DNA from: Zelopaecilomyces penicillatus
Lineage: Eukaryota; Ascomycota; Sordariomycetes; Hypocreales; Pseudodiploosporaceae
Direction of reading: 5' to 3'
Assembly: GCA_005765155.1 (NCBI GenBank)
Contig: VCCP01000004.1
Span: 1-64,000, forward strand
DNA length: 64,000 nt
Shown here: piece by piece, positions 1 through 13,799 of the stretch
Layout of the letters: every line of letters begins with the position of its first letter
How positions within the stretch are numbered: the stretch's first letter is position 1
Made by a program: the position numbers and the translations under genes
The notes under the pieces: generated by a model
The model's database searches: none
Seen by the model: the letters and a program-made list of their open reading frames with translations, nothing else
Told to the model about the DNA's origin: nothing

Positions 1-114
1 CCCTAACCCTAACCCTAACCCTAACCCTAACCCTAACCCTAACCCTAACCCTAACCCTAACCCTAACCCTAACCCTAACCCTAACCCTAACCCTAACCCT
101 AACCCTAACCCTAA
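1..114. repeat. Telomere repeat, (CCCTAA)19
   Basis: Nineteen uninterrupted CCCTAA units start at base 1, which is the C-rich strand of a TTAGGG-type telomere read from the chromosome end inward. This is the standard repeat of filamentous ascomycetes. The array stops abruptly at base 114 and passes directly into a retrotransposon with no intervening subtelomeric spacer. The true array may be longer because the assembly begins inside it. Confidence 0.98.
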
Positions 115-3100
115 GATATATTCTCTGTATTCTTCTTTTATTTAAGAGAAGATTAGGATATTATTTAGATAGACTATTATAAAGATATCCAAATATTCTT
201 AGAGTATATTATTAATTATATATTAGAATATTATAGGGGTATTGGTTAGGCTGAAAGGTATTATTAGGTATTTAAAAAGTCTAAACTTGGTTTTAAAAGT
301 GATTTTCTATTTATTACCTTTCTTTATTTAAATCAAGTTATATACTCCTTTAAGATCTAAGGTAATAAACCAGTTTATTCTATATAATCAATTATATAGT
401 TTATTAATTAATAATAGGGATATTTAATTCTTAATTATAATTATATTTAATAATTAATAATCTATAATTAGTTATAGTTTACTATTCTTTTTCAATATAA
501 ATATAATAGGGTATCCTACTTTAGATATAGATAATTAAATATACCCTTTTTTAAGTATTTTATTAAGGTACTCTTATAATATTTTAAGTTCCTTAATATT
601 TAATATATAAATCTTAATAAAAGTAGGCTTCTTTTTATCTATAATCTGAATTTTATAATCCTATTGGTTATATAAGGGGAGCTTTATTTTGAGTTCTTTA
701 TAAAATAGTTTAATATACTTATAATATTCTTCTAGTATAGATATAAGTTATTTTTCTATATTTAAGGGTGATTTGTTTTTGGAGTGTTCTTATAGTTGCT
801 TTATTATTATTCTAAGGGTGATAATAACCTATTAGGTTTATTATTATTAATTATTATATTGTTTTTTAATATAATTTCCTAATAGGGGGCCCTTTTTAAT
901 AGCTATAAAGTATACTTTCTTTGCTTTGCTTATTATTATTAGATCTTTATAATCTTTTAGAGATGATATAATATTACTTTATTATATCTGGCCTATCTTT
1001 TAATCAATCTATAGATTACTATTAAATAATTAGAGATAGCCTAGTATAAGTTTATATTCTTTAGTATTTATTATATTAAATATAATACTATCTTAATATC
1101 CTTAGACTTTGAATTAAAGATAATTAATCTCTTTATTAATCTATTCTTTATTATAGGTAAAGGTATTTCCTTTTAGATTATATAAGGGGTATAATTCTTC
1201 CTTATTATACTATAATAGTTATATATAATTCATAGCTTTTAGTAATATATAATTGCTTATTACTTTACTATCTATTAAAGTATAAAAATAATATCCTATA
1301 ATCTATATTTCTATTATTAGTTTGAGCCTGTTGATATCTATTGTATAGAGGGTCTTTTATAGGGGGTTATACTATAACCCTCTTATAGGTAACTTTACTT
1401 GTTTTTTGAGTTTCTGGGATTATATTCTTTATATAGTCTATTGTAATTTCTTCTGTTTAGTCCTTGGGTAATTATATAATATAGAGTTCAATTGGCTTGA
1501 CTTCCTTTATAGGTTTGGAAGTTAAATTCTTATTTATAGAGGTTCTTTATTTCCTTATATATATGTTTGTTTTCTTTTATATATTATCTATACTAAGGTT
1601 TATTATAGTTGATTGCTATTATAGCTTTATACTATATCCTCCCTGGAATACTATCTTCTAATAATTGTTTTTTATACTATTATATCAGCTTCTATTATAA
1701 GTGTATATTATACTTAAGATTAATATAATTATATAAGTCCTCTTTTCTATAGTCTATAAGTTATAGTCTATTATATCTTAATTTAAGCTTTTTCTATTTA
1801 TAGATCTTATAATAGACGGACTTATAGTCTTTGTTTTTGGCTTCTTATCTATATTCTTTTAGGGTCTTAGGGTATAGCTTGAATATACTAATTCTAAAAG
1901 GTGTAAAGTACTCGGCCTTATATTAGTTGATAAATTAATCTTTTATAAGGATATTCTTGATTCCTTATACTCTTATATAGTATAGGAAGAATTTATTCTG
2001 GATTTTTATTTTCTAATATTAAAAACAGAAGAAATCAATATATAATATCTAACTGATTTTATTATAGAAAATATAATTAGGGTTTAGGAGTATATAATTA
2101 TCTTTATATTTATTATAGTTAGTTTTTAATATAAAGGCTCTTTTAAGATAGTTATCTAGGATAGGGATGCCTAGGCCTTCTTTTAATATCTATTTATAAA
2201 TATATTTTATAATTATAAGTTAAAGGTTAATTCTGTTTATATAGCTTAGTACTTATATAAGTTTAATTACTGCTTCCCTAAGATGTTTATAGATAATGCT
2301 TTTAGGTAATGGATATGGTGTAGTATAGTATTGAGTTGTTCTAAGAGGTTCTTTGCTCTTGGATTTTAAAGAGCTGGAGTTTGAGTTATTGCTTATTATT
2401 TTATCTTTAATCAGGGTATTTTCATTATCTATAATAGGGATTACTTATCGGTCTAGAATCTCTTTAAAGTATTCTTTCTTATCTATATCTATATCTAGTT
2501 ATTAGTCCTATTATATAATACTGGATTAGATTAGTATAATCTATAGTATTAGTAACTGTTAGGGTATAGGGTATCTATAGTTTCTAGGTTATCCTTATTC
2601 TCACTCTCTTTATCCTATTATAGCTAGGGTTTATTTATTTATAATTATAGTATATACGCTTTATTATATATTAGGTATTGGTTTCTAAGATTTCTTGTCT
2701 TTCTTGGGTTGTTTATATTATTAGGAGATATATCTATATCTATTATAGTTATAATATTAGACTTTTAATATATCTCTTTTCTAGATTATATTAAGTTCTA
2801 TTCTTTTAGGATTCTAGGTATATATATAGGTAATAGATTCTTCCCTATATCTATTTTGATTAGACTGATATTATAGTTTTTATTCAAAATCATTCTATCC
2901 TAATCCTTTGGTTTTCCTTTATTTATATTATATAAACTATCTATTATTAATCTTGATAGCTATTCTAATATACTTGATTAAGTTTTTAGGTTTATCTTCC
3001 TTAAAGAGTTTATCCTTAACTTCTTCTTTAAGTCTATTATAGAAGTACTTTATTAATATATTATCTTCTTAAATAATCTGTAAGGTAATCTATTTAAATT

Positions 3101-3893
3101 CTAAGATATAGTTTGAGGCTGATCTATATTGGTATAGTAGTTTAAGTTTTTTGATTATAGCTCTCTTTTTATCTACTTGCCTAAAGATTTCTTTGATTAT
3201 ATCTTTAAAGTTATTATATTTTTAAAAGATCTTTTTGATTTTATTATCTTAATCTTTCTTTTTTTTATTTATATAGTCTTTTATAATAGGTTTGAATTAT
3301 TTAAGGGTAGCTCTCTCTATATATCCTATAGTATATAAGATTTTTATAGATTCCTCCTATAATTAATAAAAGTAGAACTAGTGATAAGCTTTGAGTTATA
3401 TTAGGAATATTTAAAGTAATCTAGAATATCTAGTAAAAGGTTTTAGCTTATAAGGTTTAATGATTTTATTAAGGTCTTTCTATTTGGCTTATAATTTAAC
3501 TTTAAGTTCTATATTCTTCTTATATAGAGCCTAAAGCTCAATAGTAAGTAAGGTAAGGGTTAATTAAGTAATATCTATAATAATTGATTAAGGTAGTTAA
3601 TAATATTGCTTAGGGTTATATAATAACCTATTAAATAAGAGTTATTAATATATAATGTTTAATGAATTCCTAAGGGATAAACCTAATAAAAGGGGTTTAT
3701 ATTGATAGATAAGTTAGGGCATTCTAAGTAATAGGTCTATTATATTAATAATAGATATAGAGTATTATAACCAGGGTTAGGTATAAATATAGTAAATAAT
3801 AATAAATAATATACTAAAGTTGAAAGTGTATTAATAACTATCTAAGCTATGTTTTAAAGAGTGAAAATTAAGGGTATATATATATATCTTGGA
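115..3893 (-). mobile_element. RIP-decayed Ty3/gypsy chromovirus (copy A), truncated by the telomere
   Basis: Read on the minus strand, this is the same family as the intact element at 22419-29997. Part of the 5' LTR lies at 3651 to about 3893, then gag, protease and the first half of reverse transcriptase run leftward. Bases 115-400 match the reverse complement of the intact RT around 26340-26627, just past its YLDD motif, where the telomere begins. Nearly all differences in RT and LTR are C-to-T or G-to-A, and every frame is full of stops, as expected from RIP. The gag 5' part matches copy B (33040-40376) better than the intact element. RNase H, integrase and the 3' LTR are absent. The LTR loses its U3 half at about 3893, next to the TATA region. 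Confidence 0.88.
3651..3893 (-). repeat. Partial 5' LTR of copy A
   Basis: This is the reverse complement of the R/U5 part of the LTR. It begins at the degenerate end corresponding to TGTGACGTTTGG and runs through the conserved stretch around TTTTAAAGAGTGAAAATT to the TATA region. Beyond about 3893 similarity to the LTR ends, so U3 has been lost or displaced. Confidence 0.8.
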
Positions 3894-4079
3894 TTATGAT
3901 TTAAGTTATAATCCCTATTGCTGGATTATACTTAGAATTATAAGCTATCCCATTGGATTATAGTTTTAGGAGTGATCCTAAGCTTAGGATCATCTTTAAA
4001 ATCATAATCCAATTCTATATAGTTCCAAGCCTTTGATATATACTTAATAATATTATAAGTTATATAATCAAGGCCTATT
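3894..4079. other. AT-rich segment, possible LTR/leader of the neighbouring copia element
   Basis: The segment has several GGATTAT/ATAATCC inverted motifs and starts exactly where the copy A LTR breaks off, just before the copia-like coding remnant. That placement suggests a copia LTR or leader inserted near the copy A TATA box. I could not find a matching second LTR after 7560, so this is an inference. Confidence 0.3.
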
Positions 4080-7000
4080 ATATAATCTTGGCTGTTAGGT
4101 TATGATACTATTATTAATAATAAAGAACTTAATAAAGCTTTTTTTATAATAGGTATTTATACCCTATCTATAGATAACTGGAATATTATAGTTAATACCT
4201 AAAGCTTTGATTTTAAATCTAATATAAAAGATTTAGAAGCTATAAAGCCTAAAGAAACAGCTTATAGCACTTATTATAATACTAATCTAAAGAATGCCCT
4301 GCTATATAATACTAGCTTAATATACTATATTATTAATAATAGAACCCTCTTTACTAGTTATAGCATCTATAATAAGAAACTAAGGCCTATAGTAACTAAT
4401 AGTAGTCCAATCTATCTAAAAGGATCTAGAACAGCTGTATTTATAGTGCTTATAGGGCTTGAACCCAAGACTTATAGTACTCTAGAGCTGAAAAATATAC
4501 TATATATCCCTAATATAGATATAAATATAATAAATAAGATAAAGTATTATACTTCTAATAGTATACTTCTATAAGAGAAGCTATTTATAATAGACCAAAC
4601 CTGCTATAGACTGCTAAACTTTACTAAATATAGCTTCTTCCTTTAGTAAAAAGAGAAGCCTATACCTAAATTTATAGGGCCTTCCAACCACTATTATAGC
4701 TATCTAATAGTGGTTGAAATCACCTCCAAACCCCCCCCTAGTATATATAAGAACCTTACTAAGCCCTCTAAACCAGCTAAATAGCTACTAGAACTAATAA
4801 AAAGCCCTGAAATTTCAGGCCTATATATACTAGAAAGCCCTGATCCAGACTCAGGCCTGCTATAAGATCTACTAGAAGATACTATATCCCTTCTAGAACC
4901 CTCTAAAAACACTGTTATAGAGGGAGATATAGATCTTTCAGCTAAAACTAGCTATCAAAAGCTATTATAGCTAGCAGGGATTTAATATATCCGTCTCAGT
5001 TATATTAGCCTATAGCTACTAAAAAAGACCGCTAAAATTTCAGCAGGCTTACCTGATTTTACTATTATAAAAGAAGCAGATTTCTTCTATTTAGCTTATA
5101 TATAGGCTAAATCAATATATAAACCCTCTAAAAACCCAATTCCAGACCCATTAGAAGTACTAAAGGTTATAGAAGAAGACACCTTTCAGATAAAATCAAC
5201 CCCCTATAATAAGCTCCCTATAGGGCTTATTCTAATAGAAAGAAAATCCTGTTATCAAAAGGTTCTTTTACTATCTAATAAGGAAGATTATACTGTCTTC
5301 TCTATTATAAAGGGGTTATTTAGAGGGCTAAAAGCCTACTATAAAAAATACCCTTTACAGCTGTATTTCAATAATAGAAAAGAGGTCTTAGTATTATTAA
5401 AAGACTGGCTAATAGATAAAGGCATTGATTTTAATATATCTAGCCTTTATATTTATAAATAAAATAGCCTGCTAGAACACTTTATAAGGGTTATTCTAGA
5501 TTGATTATAGGCTATTATAATCTAGGCCTAACTACCACTTTTTCTTTAAACTATTATTTTACCTACTATAGTTAATCTTATTAATTATATAATGGTTATA
5601 AACAGGGACTTTAATCTATTATAGCTCTTCTTATAAGAGCTAAAACCAGCTCTAACAGCTAACAAGTTAAATCTGGCAGTCTATAGAGCTATTAGAGCCT
5701 ATTATAAGATTGTTATCCCTATTAAGAAGCGCTAACAAGGTGCTAAACTAAGCCCTAGAATAGAGCCAGTTAGGCTGCTAGCTATACTAGGCAAAAACAT
5801 CTATTCAATCTATATACCTTCTTACTAATAGATAACTAAGACCTCTTTTCTTTATATTATAGAAGGAATAGGCTCTATAAATCAAAGCCTTAAGGGTAAT
5901 TTTTATAGTCTTTAGAGCTCTTCTAGCTTAAAAAGAGAATTAAAAGAGCTTTACACTCTACTAAAATCAATAGATCAACCTATCCTAAAGGATCTGACCG
6001 ATTTATAAGCCCTTAATCAAGCTAGAAGACCTATCTAGCTATTAAAGCCTATACTATAGATACTATAATAGCTGCTATAATCACTATAACAGCTGCCACA
6101 GCCTGTATCATAGCCTATAATATAATTACTACAGCCTATTAAACAGCCTGAACAGCTGTTAGAAGACTCTAAACCTATATAGCTAGATCTTACCTATTCT
6201 ATAGATATCTATTATAAGCTAAAGGTAAAATTCACTGCTAAGGCTTCTTTAGAATCTGCTAGCTAAAAACAAGCCCTAGAAGACTCTATTAAAAACTAAT
6301 GGATTAGTGCTATTTATAATGAATTCCATCAGATTTTACAAGCTAAAATCATATATTTTATCCCTTTTTTAGAGGTTCTAAAAGACTGAAAAATCCTGAA
6401 AAATAGGCTTGTTCTTAAGCTTAAAAAGGATTTATAAAATCAGCTCTTAAAATATAAGGCTAGGCTTATTATAAAGGGTTTTATATAAATTAAAGGAAAA
6501 GACTACTTTAAAATATTTATAGCTACTAGTATTCCCTTTATTTAGTGGATTTTACTAGCTTTAGCAGCCTCTTATAACTGGGAAATCAAATAAATCGATT
6601 TTATAGGGGCTTTTTTAAACAGCTAGTTATCTAAGAATATTTTTATAGAATTTCTAGAAGGTCTCTCTTCTTTTATAGAGATCTAGACCCCTGGAAACCA
6701 GCCTTTAACAGCCTTATTAGCTAAGCTAGGCTATAACTCTGCTATAAAACAGGTTATCCTGCTAAAAAAGGCCCTATATAGATTAAAGCAAGGCCTCTAT
6801 AAATGGCAATAACAGCTAATTAAGCTGCTAGCTACCCTAGGGTTCTAACCCTTAATCTCTAACCCAGCTGTCTTTATTAATACCTAGACTAATACCTTTA
6901 TTATTATCTATATTAATAACTGCCTTATTATAGGACCTGACCTACTTTATATTAACAGACTAAAACGCCTGTTAAATAAGATTTTTGCTATAGAAGATAG

Positions 7001-7560
7001 AGGCTCTATAGCCTTTTTCTTAGAGGTCTAAATCAGTTATAACCAGGCTAAAAAGGAGCTATAATTATACCAGTCTTAGTATATTAATAAGACTCTTTAG
7101 CGCTTTTAGCTATAAGATATAACCCTTATAGCTATCCCCTTACAGCCTAAAGCATTAAAAGAACCCTTAAAAAGAGGTCTTACCCCTGCTAAATAACAGA
7201 CCTATTAATAGATTATAGGGACTTTAATATATCTTATACTACTTTCCAGGTCTAATATAGCCTTTCTAATATAATAGCTTTCTCAATATATACAACAGGG
7301 CTATATCAATCATTATAATATAGTTAGGAACCTTCTAAAGTATCTAAAAGGCTTTAAAGAACTAGCTATCTTATATAAGGCCTTAGGCCTTATACAGGCT
7401 AGACAGCCAGCTCTTTAACTGCTAAGCTATTCAGACAGTGATTTTATAGGCTATAAAACCATTAGCAAATCCATCTATAGGTACCTCTTTAAGCTAGCTA
7501 ATAGGCCTATTTTAATAAAGGGAAAATAATATATATAATAATATTAACACTACCTATAGA
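4080..7560 (+). pseudogene. RIP-decayed Ty1/copia Gag-Pol
   Basis: Ignoring stops, one plus-strand frame set reads as a copia polyprotein in the usual order. The protease region around 4280-4560 has residues resembling LKNILYIPNIDINII. The integrase follows at about 4950-5870, including a core-like stretch around 5380-5500. Reverse transcriptase is at about 6590-7010, with IDFIGAFLNS, KKALYRLKQGLYKWQ and the YVDD-equivalent YINNCLIIGP. RNase H is at about 7240-7530, with LLKYLKGFKELAILY and LSYSDSDFIGY. Protease-integrase-RT-RNase H is the diagnostic Ty1/copia order. Most stops are TAG/TAA at positions where Q or W would fit, consistent with RIP. No paired LTRs were identified, so the element boundaries are uncertain. 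It cannot be functional. Confidence 0.85.
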
Positions 7561-8639
7561 ACTATAGAATGATTTTAGGGTAATTATATAGCCAGTATAG
7601 TCCATAAGGATTAAATAGACAAGAAAAGCTATAAAGTAATAATATAATAAATTAAACTTAAAGGATTAATTAATCATTCTATAACTAATCAAATAAAGAA
7701 GACAGCTTTTTAATAGCTAGTCTTTTAAATATATTAGAAAATTCTATCCATTATATAGTAGGCTCCTTTTATATAAAGAAGGGGTAGGGCCAAGCATAAT
7801 TAATAGCCCTTAACCTAAATACCCTGCTATAACCAGCAAAGGATAATATACAAAGGGAATAATATAATTAATATAAATAATAGGGTTAGGATCTAGGAAT
7901 TCTCTATTATAATTGATTAAGCTTGGATATCAGCTTAGGGTTATTATAGCTTAGGTTATTAAACTATAGAGCTACCCCATTTAGGTATTACTATATAGCC
8001 AGTATTATAAATTAATTACTATCCCCCCTTATATATATAGATTATCTCTTCTAATAAAAAATAAATAGATTTATCTATAATTAATAGTACCAGATCCTAA
8101 TATATACCTAATATAGAATATACCTTATACCTAATCCGATTAGCTGGAAATATCATCTATAGGCCAAGCCATACTATATCAAGGGCAAGCAGCTATACCT
8201 ACTAATAAATAGATTTAATACCTATAAGCTAAGGCCTTTAGAGGAGCTCTAATAATAACCAGCTAAGGATTATACTATCCAATCACTCTAATACCTAATA
8301 ATCCTTAATAGCTATAAGTATTTATATCTATATTGCAAATATTACTCTATATAAAGGGCCAAGCTATAGAAGCACCTAGCAAAGCATCAGCCTATTAGCA
8401 GTAAGAAGCCGCTATTCAGACACTACCATATATAAACGCTATTCTAGGCAAAGCAACTTATCATCTACTTTAAGATGGCTGTCTATAATACTATAGTATT
8501 AATACTACTGCCCATTCCCAGGCCAATAGGGTCCAGGTCTATTATCAAGATAGGCCTATTCTAGTCATTAATATAAGATAGTATATAAACTGCTAATAAT
8601 ATCTAGTATAAAAGGATAGTTATAGATAGTAATAAGACC
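7561..8639. other. AT-rich RIPped DNA without recognisable gene
   Basis: About 1.1 kb lies between the copia remnant and the helicase remnant. Scattered short readable stretches on the plus strand could be the decayed N-terminal part of the helicase gene that follows, but no motif supports that. Confidence 0.4.
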
Positions 8640-11600
8640 AAATCAGTATATATACCCTAAATGAACCAGATTGGATTCACTATATACCTGGATGGACTAT
8701 ATAATAAAGATATTATATCATTATATATACTACCTAAGCAGGACCTTAAGTATATATTATCTAAAGAGGATTATATTAAGCTAGAGAATATCTTAAATAT
8801 AATAGAAAAGATACTATATAGTAAGTATAAGCTGGTATAAGAGGGCTTAATAATATATAGGATGATCTAGTAGTGAGCTCTTATCCTTAGCTGCTTTTAT
8901 ATAGGCTATATATCCAAGGCTAATATATTCTAATTATTTAAGAATGAATCAATACTAATCAATTACTTTAACTATATAAAGTAGTTAATAGCCTACTACT
9001 ACTATATAATTCATAGAGATATAAAGCACTTTGTATAGGCAGAGGGCTACCCTATATCAACCAATATTATAGAGATATTATTATCCTAGACTATATATAT
9101 AAACAAAGTTATCAAGTAGATTAATAGGGATTCCAGCCTAGATAATATATAGTTATAGCTTATATTATAGAGGCTATATTGCTTACTAATATGCTATCCT
9201 ATAAGCAGCTAGCCCTTTAAATCGCCACTGCTTAGCTACTATACTATAATAAGCCATAAGATAAGCCAAACCCTAGACCGCTGCTACCTGCTATTAAGCA
9301 AGCATATAAGCTAATAGATCGAATAGAATAATAAGGGATGGGAAGATCCAGGTAACTTTAATAGTAAACTATTAGCATTAATATAATCTGCCTAGTTAAT
9401 ACTGTTTAGTATAGTATATAATAACTATATAGAGATAGATAATATAATGCTAGAAAAGCTGACTAAGCTTATTGATAGATATATAATATAGTCTAATAAA
9501 ACCCTATTTAGATATATTCTAAACTAGAGACTATATCTTTTTAAAGTAAGTATAGATAGCCTTATCTAGTATTGAATCTATTAATCACTGGATAGTATAA
9601 CCATCTAATATAAAAGTATAGCTATTATTATATAGGATATTATATAATTGGCTGGGTTTATCTTTAATAGGGTAAAATCACTTCTAAATAAGTATCTCCT
9701 TCTTAATATAAACTATATACTATATATCTAGGCTAGTGATGTTTAGGATGATATTGATAGTATATAATATAGTATATTATGGGTTATTGATTATTATAAT
9801 ATCTATCTAATGGTATATAGCAGGGTTATACTATTCTAGTATATCCAGGGTAGTGAGCTACTAAGTAATGCCTTTATAATAAGAGATAATAGTATAAAAG
9901 GGGTAATCTTATTTAGGCTTTATAGTATAGCTATAGCAGTGTATAAGATAAGGGCATAAGAATTCCTTAGGCTACTCCTTATACTCTATTATATTATATC
10001 TGGGCTATTATTATGATTATTAGAAATCCTATCCATTGCTATATATAATACTATAAGGTAATGGTACCTTTTTATCTAGGAGAAGCTAGTGCTGCTCTAT
10101 ATATAGTACTATAAGGGCTAGGAATACTTAGGTATATATAAGGAGAATATTCGCTTCCTACCATTAAAGGTTGATAATATACTCCTTATATATATTGCCT
10201 ATATTACACCCCTTAGGCAGATATTTCTATAAGCTAGTAGATTAGGTACTATACTATTACTATTCCTATAGTTAAGCCTGGAAGGCAAGGTATAAGGTAA
10301 TGATGCCATCTCTATTATACTAGCAAAGATATATATACTAGGCGGCCTGCTATAGATATAGATAGCCTAATAGAGATAGATGATGGTGGCTATCACTAAG
10401 GATAAGTTCTTAAGGAATAACCAGGCTAACTTTAGATTGGAATTCATAGATAGGGCTGGTACTGGTATTAGCTCTAATAACCCTAAGAAGGAGTACCTGA
10501 TGGTTAAGCTAGCAGAGATAAGCAACCACTTATATCAAATATTCAACTATATATATATAGATATATTCAGGCAGTATAAGAGTATCCTATTATATTGAGT
10601 ATATCGGGTATCTACTAGCTAGTAGAACCTTTTTAGATTGCCTAATATATTCAAATCCAATCAGCAAGATATTATAGATAATAGGGCTGATATTATAATC
10701 ATCCTGTTTATAAGGGTTAGGAAGCGGGCTAGTCAGGGTTATATAGAGCAGAAGCTTATTATTATAGCTAGATCTATAATAAAGGACTCTGCCCTATACT
10801 TCTAGAATAGCAGCTAGAGATAAGGGGCTATAACTATACTTAGGATAGGCCTAAAGGAGTAGGTAATGATTATCCTGCTTATAAAGGGGGATAAGACCCT
10901 CCCTATTATAATAGAATACACCCTTAATAGCATAGACACAACCATCCTTATTCTATTGATTATAGCCCTATACCACTTAATAGAATAGGAGCTTATTAGG
11001 GCCGGGATTTATACTATATATTGGATGAGAGGGGATAATATAAAGGGCCCTATTGTTATTATTACTATTAAGCTTATATATATAAAGGAGTTCCTTAATA
11101 GTATATACCAGCTGCTATAGAGATAGGGCCTGGACTGTATTATAGTAGATGAATACTATCTTATAGTTATAGCAGTGGATTATAGACCAAGCCTTTGCAA
11201 TCTTGGATAGTATATCCATCAGATTAAGATATAGAGTATATAGCTTATAGCCATACTATTACTAGTGATAATACTAGGCTTTATTAAATAGAATAAACTT
11301 ATAAAGCTATATATTATTAGAGAGTCTATTAATCAATGCAATATCAGCTATAGAATTATATACTTAGGGCAGTAAGCTAAAGATAAGAATGGGTTTAAGG
11401 GTATAATATAATAGATTGAATTGATAATGACTTTAAGCCTAGGGAGATCTATATTTAAACCATAGGAAGAAGGCAGGCGAATTATTATATACTACTAAAC
11501 CATACCCTAGATCAATTAAATAACAGACCACCTAGGATATAAAATATTTATATTATTATCAGATATAGCCAAGGAGAAGGCTATTATTATTATAGAATGG

Positions 11601-12700
11601 ATTAATAGTATAGGGAAACAGGTTATAATAGCTATTATAGTACTAGGCCCTGGCTTTTATTATAAGTCTATTTAAATAGTTATATATATTAATATACCTT
11701 AGAAGATAATAGGATTTGCATAGGAAACCGATTGAGTGGGGTAGGATGGACTATTATCTAAATCATACATTATTATAGATAAGAAGGCTTCTTTATGATC
11801 TATAGATAAAAGCAATCCTAATAAGGCGGCTATATAAATGTATCTTAGCTATATAATCTATCTATGGGCTGTTATAAGCGAGTTCCTGGATATTGAAGAA
11901 GACTAGGTCTGGTGTAGCTAAGATGATGAGCTATACTCTATATATATAAAACCCAATCTCGGGCCCAGGCCGCCCAGTAGGCACATCACCATAAAGGCTT
12001 TAATGGAATTTATAGGACCAGATGAGGTTAAATAGTTAGACTATATTAGAGAAGAGGAGACCTATTAGTATAAAAGAGATCTGGAGAATACTATAGGAAT
12101 ATATTTATACTATAGAGCCAGGGGGAGAGAGTTCTTATATAGGATTGGGTTATATATCTACCGCTTTAACTAGATCAAGGCTAAGAAAGAAACAATCCAG
12201 TAATATAAAGAGAAGAGGATTAAATAAATACTATTATATTAAGTCTACTATATATATTACCAGCTATAGTATATTTATAGTATTAATAGATCTGATAGGA
12301 AGTGCTGATTCATAGATATAGTGATACCCCTATACTATAGGATATATATAAGGCTAGGCAGTGCTATATAGATAAAAAGATACTTCTAATAGATATTTAT
12401 ATTATAAATTGATCTTATGGTCTGGCTTGGATAAGAGATAAACCTAGGTATTATAGAAGCTATATAAGGGAATCTAATAGCTGCTCTGATGATAAAAGAG
12501 TTTAGAGGCCAGGTATAGTATTGATCAATATTGCTAATAGTGATAAATCGATTAGTAATATAATATTAGAATTGGATCTTAAGCCTGAGCTAGTGTATCC
12601 CTTATGATCTTTCTGGTGTTTACTTTATAGAGCTAGAATATGATTTTGATCTATAGATGTAAATGGAATGATAAGGAAGTGATAGAGGAGAGGATCTAAT
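8640..12700 (+). pseudogene. RIP-decayed telomere-linked RecQ-type helicase (TLH-like)
   Basis: The firm part is about 9930-12250. At 9930-10260 a stop-interrupted frame resembles the region before the helicase core in large fungal subtelomeric helicases (YYIISG then IRWYLFI, YYKG and IRFLPLKVDN). The core follows: a decayed Walker A near 10875-10905, the DExH-box equivalent IVDEYY at about 11143-11158, motif V as VLGPGF at about 11640-11665, and motif VI, where the residues flanking the stops give ETD.VG.DGLLSKS at about 11723-11760, corresponding to GRAGRDG of RecQ proteins. Stops sit mostly where Q, R or W is expected. TLH genes are known next to telomeres in several fungi, which fits this site. 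The N- and C-terminal limits are estimates and the gene is dead. Confidence 0.75.
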
Positions 12701-13799
12701 ATTAATCTTACCTCTATTAAATCGAATATAGAAGAGGTAATCTTATCAATCCAAACCAGGAAATACTATAATCGCCTTTAAGTATTTACTATTAGAGTTA
12801 TCTATAGATATAAGGCTAGTTATAAAGGAGCTGGATCTGGTATAGTTATTCGCTCTCTTAATATACTATATAAATAATAATATATAGCTTATATAGCAAG
12901 CCAGCTAATATAATAGTATTATATTATTAAGGCTATATAATAGAAGGCTATAGGCTAAGGTATTATTAGAATCTTAAAAAGCTTTAAGGAAATAATTTAA
13001 TAATAATAGTATAAAGGAATAGAGGGTTAATCAAATAAGAGAGCGATAGATAGGGATATAGGTTCTATAGTAATATATATAACCAAACCACTGTGTTTGT
13101 AAAACATATACAAGTTATTCAAGTTTATATAGCTATTATTTCTATCCATCCAATATATCTATCTATATCAACCCCCCCCCCCCTCTCTTATTAATATAAA
13201 GGGTTTAATATAATCTTATATAACTTATTTAATTAATATAAAGATATTTATTATTATATATTACCTATTATAGTAAAAGAGTCTAAGAATAACTATAACC
13301 CTAAGGGTATTAATAAATAGCTCTTTAGTAAGCTAAGAGGCCTAAACCATACTAGATAGGAAGATAATATTACTCTATCAAGCCAGTTAATATCCAAAAG
13401 AATTAATATAAGGATAAGGTAATGCATATACCCTATAATAATAACCGCTAGCAGTAACAGTATAAATATAATAAGACTCTATTAATCCAATAGAATAAGA
13501 GAGAGCATTAAAGGCAAGCTAATAAAGATAGATAAAGCCAGAGAGACTAATATCAAATACCTAGCTAAGCAAGCCAGAGTAGTATCCATTATATCTAAAG
13601 GCAAACCAATAAAAAAGCACTATATAGAGACTATAAAACAGATAGATAGATACTAGGGGAATATAACCATACACTCACCTAATAAGTTAGACTGATTATA
13701 AGCAAAAAATACAGATAAGAAGCTATTTTATAGGCAATATAAATAATAGTGATGATAGCTATGCTGATAGCAGTGATAATAGCTATAATAATAACCTAT
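12701..13799. other. AT-rich RIPped DNA, C12 tract
   Basis: No gene is recognisable. The start may be the decayed 3' end of the helicase. A run of twelve C (13172-13183) stands out in otherwise C-poor DNA. Below it lie short unreadable plus-strand stretches. Confidence 0.4.
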
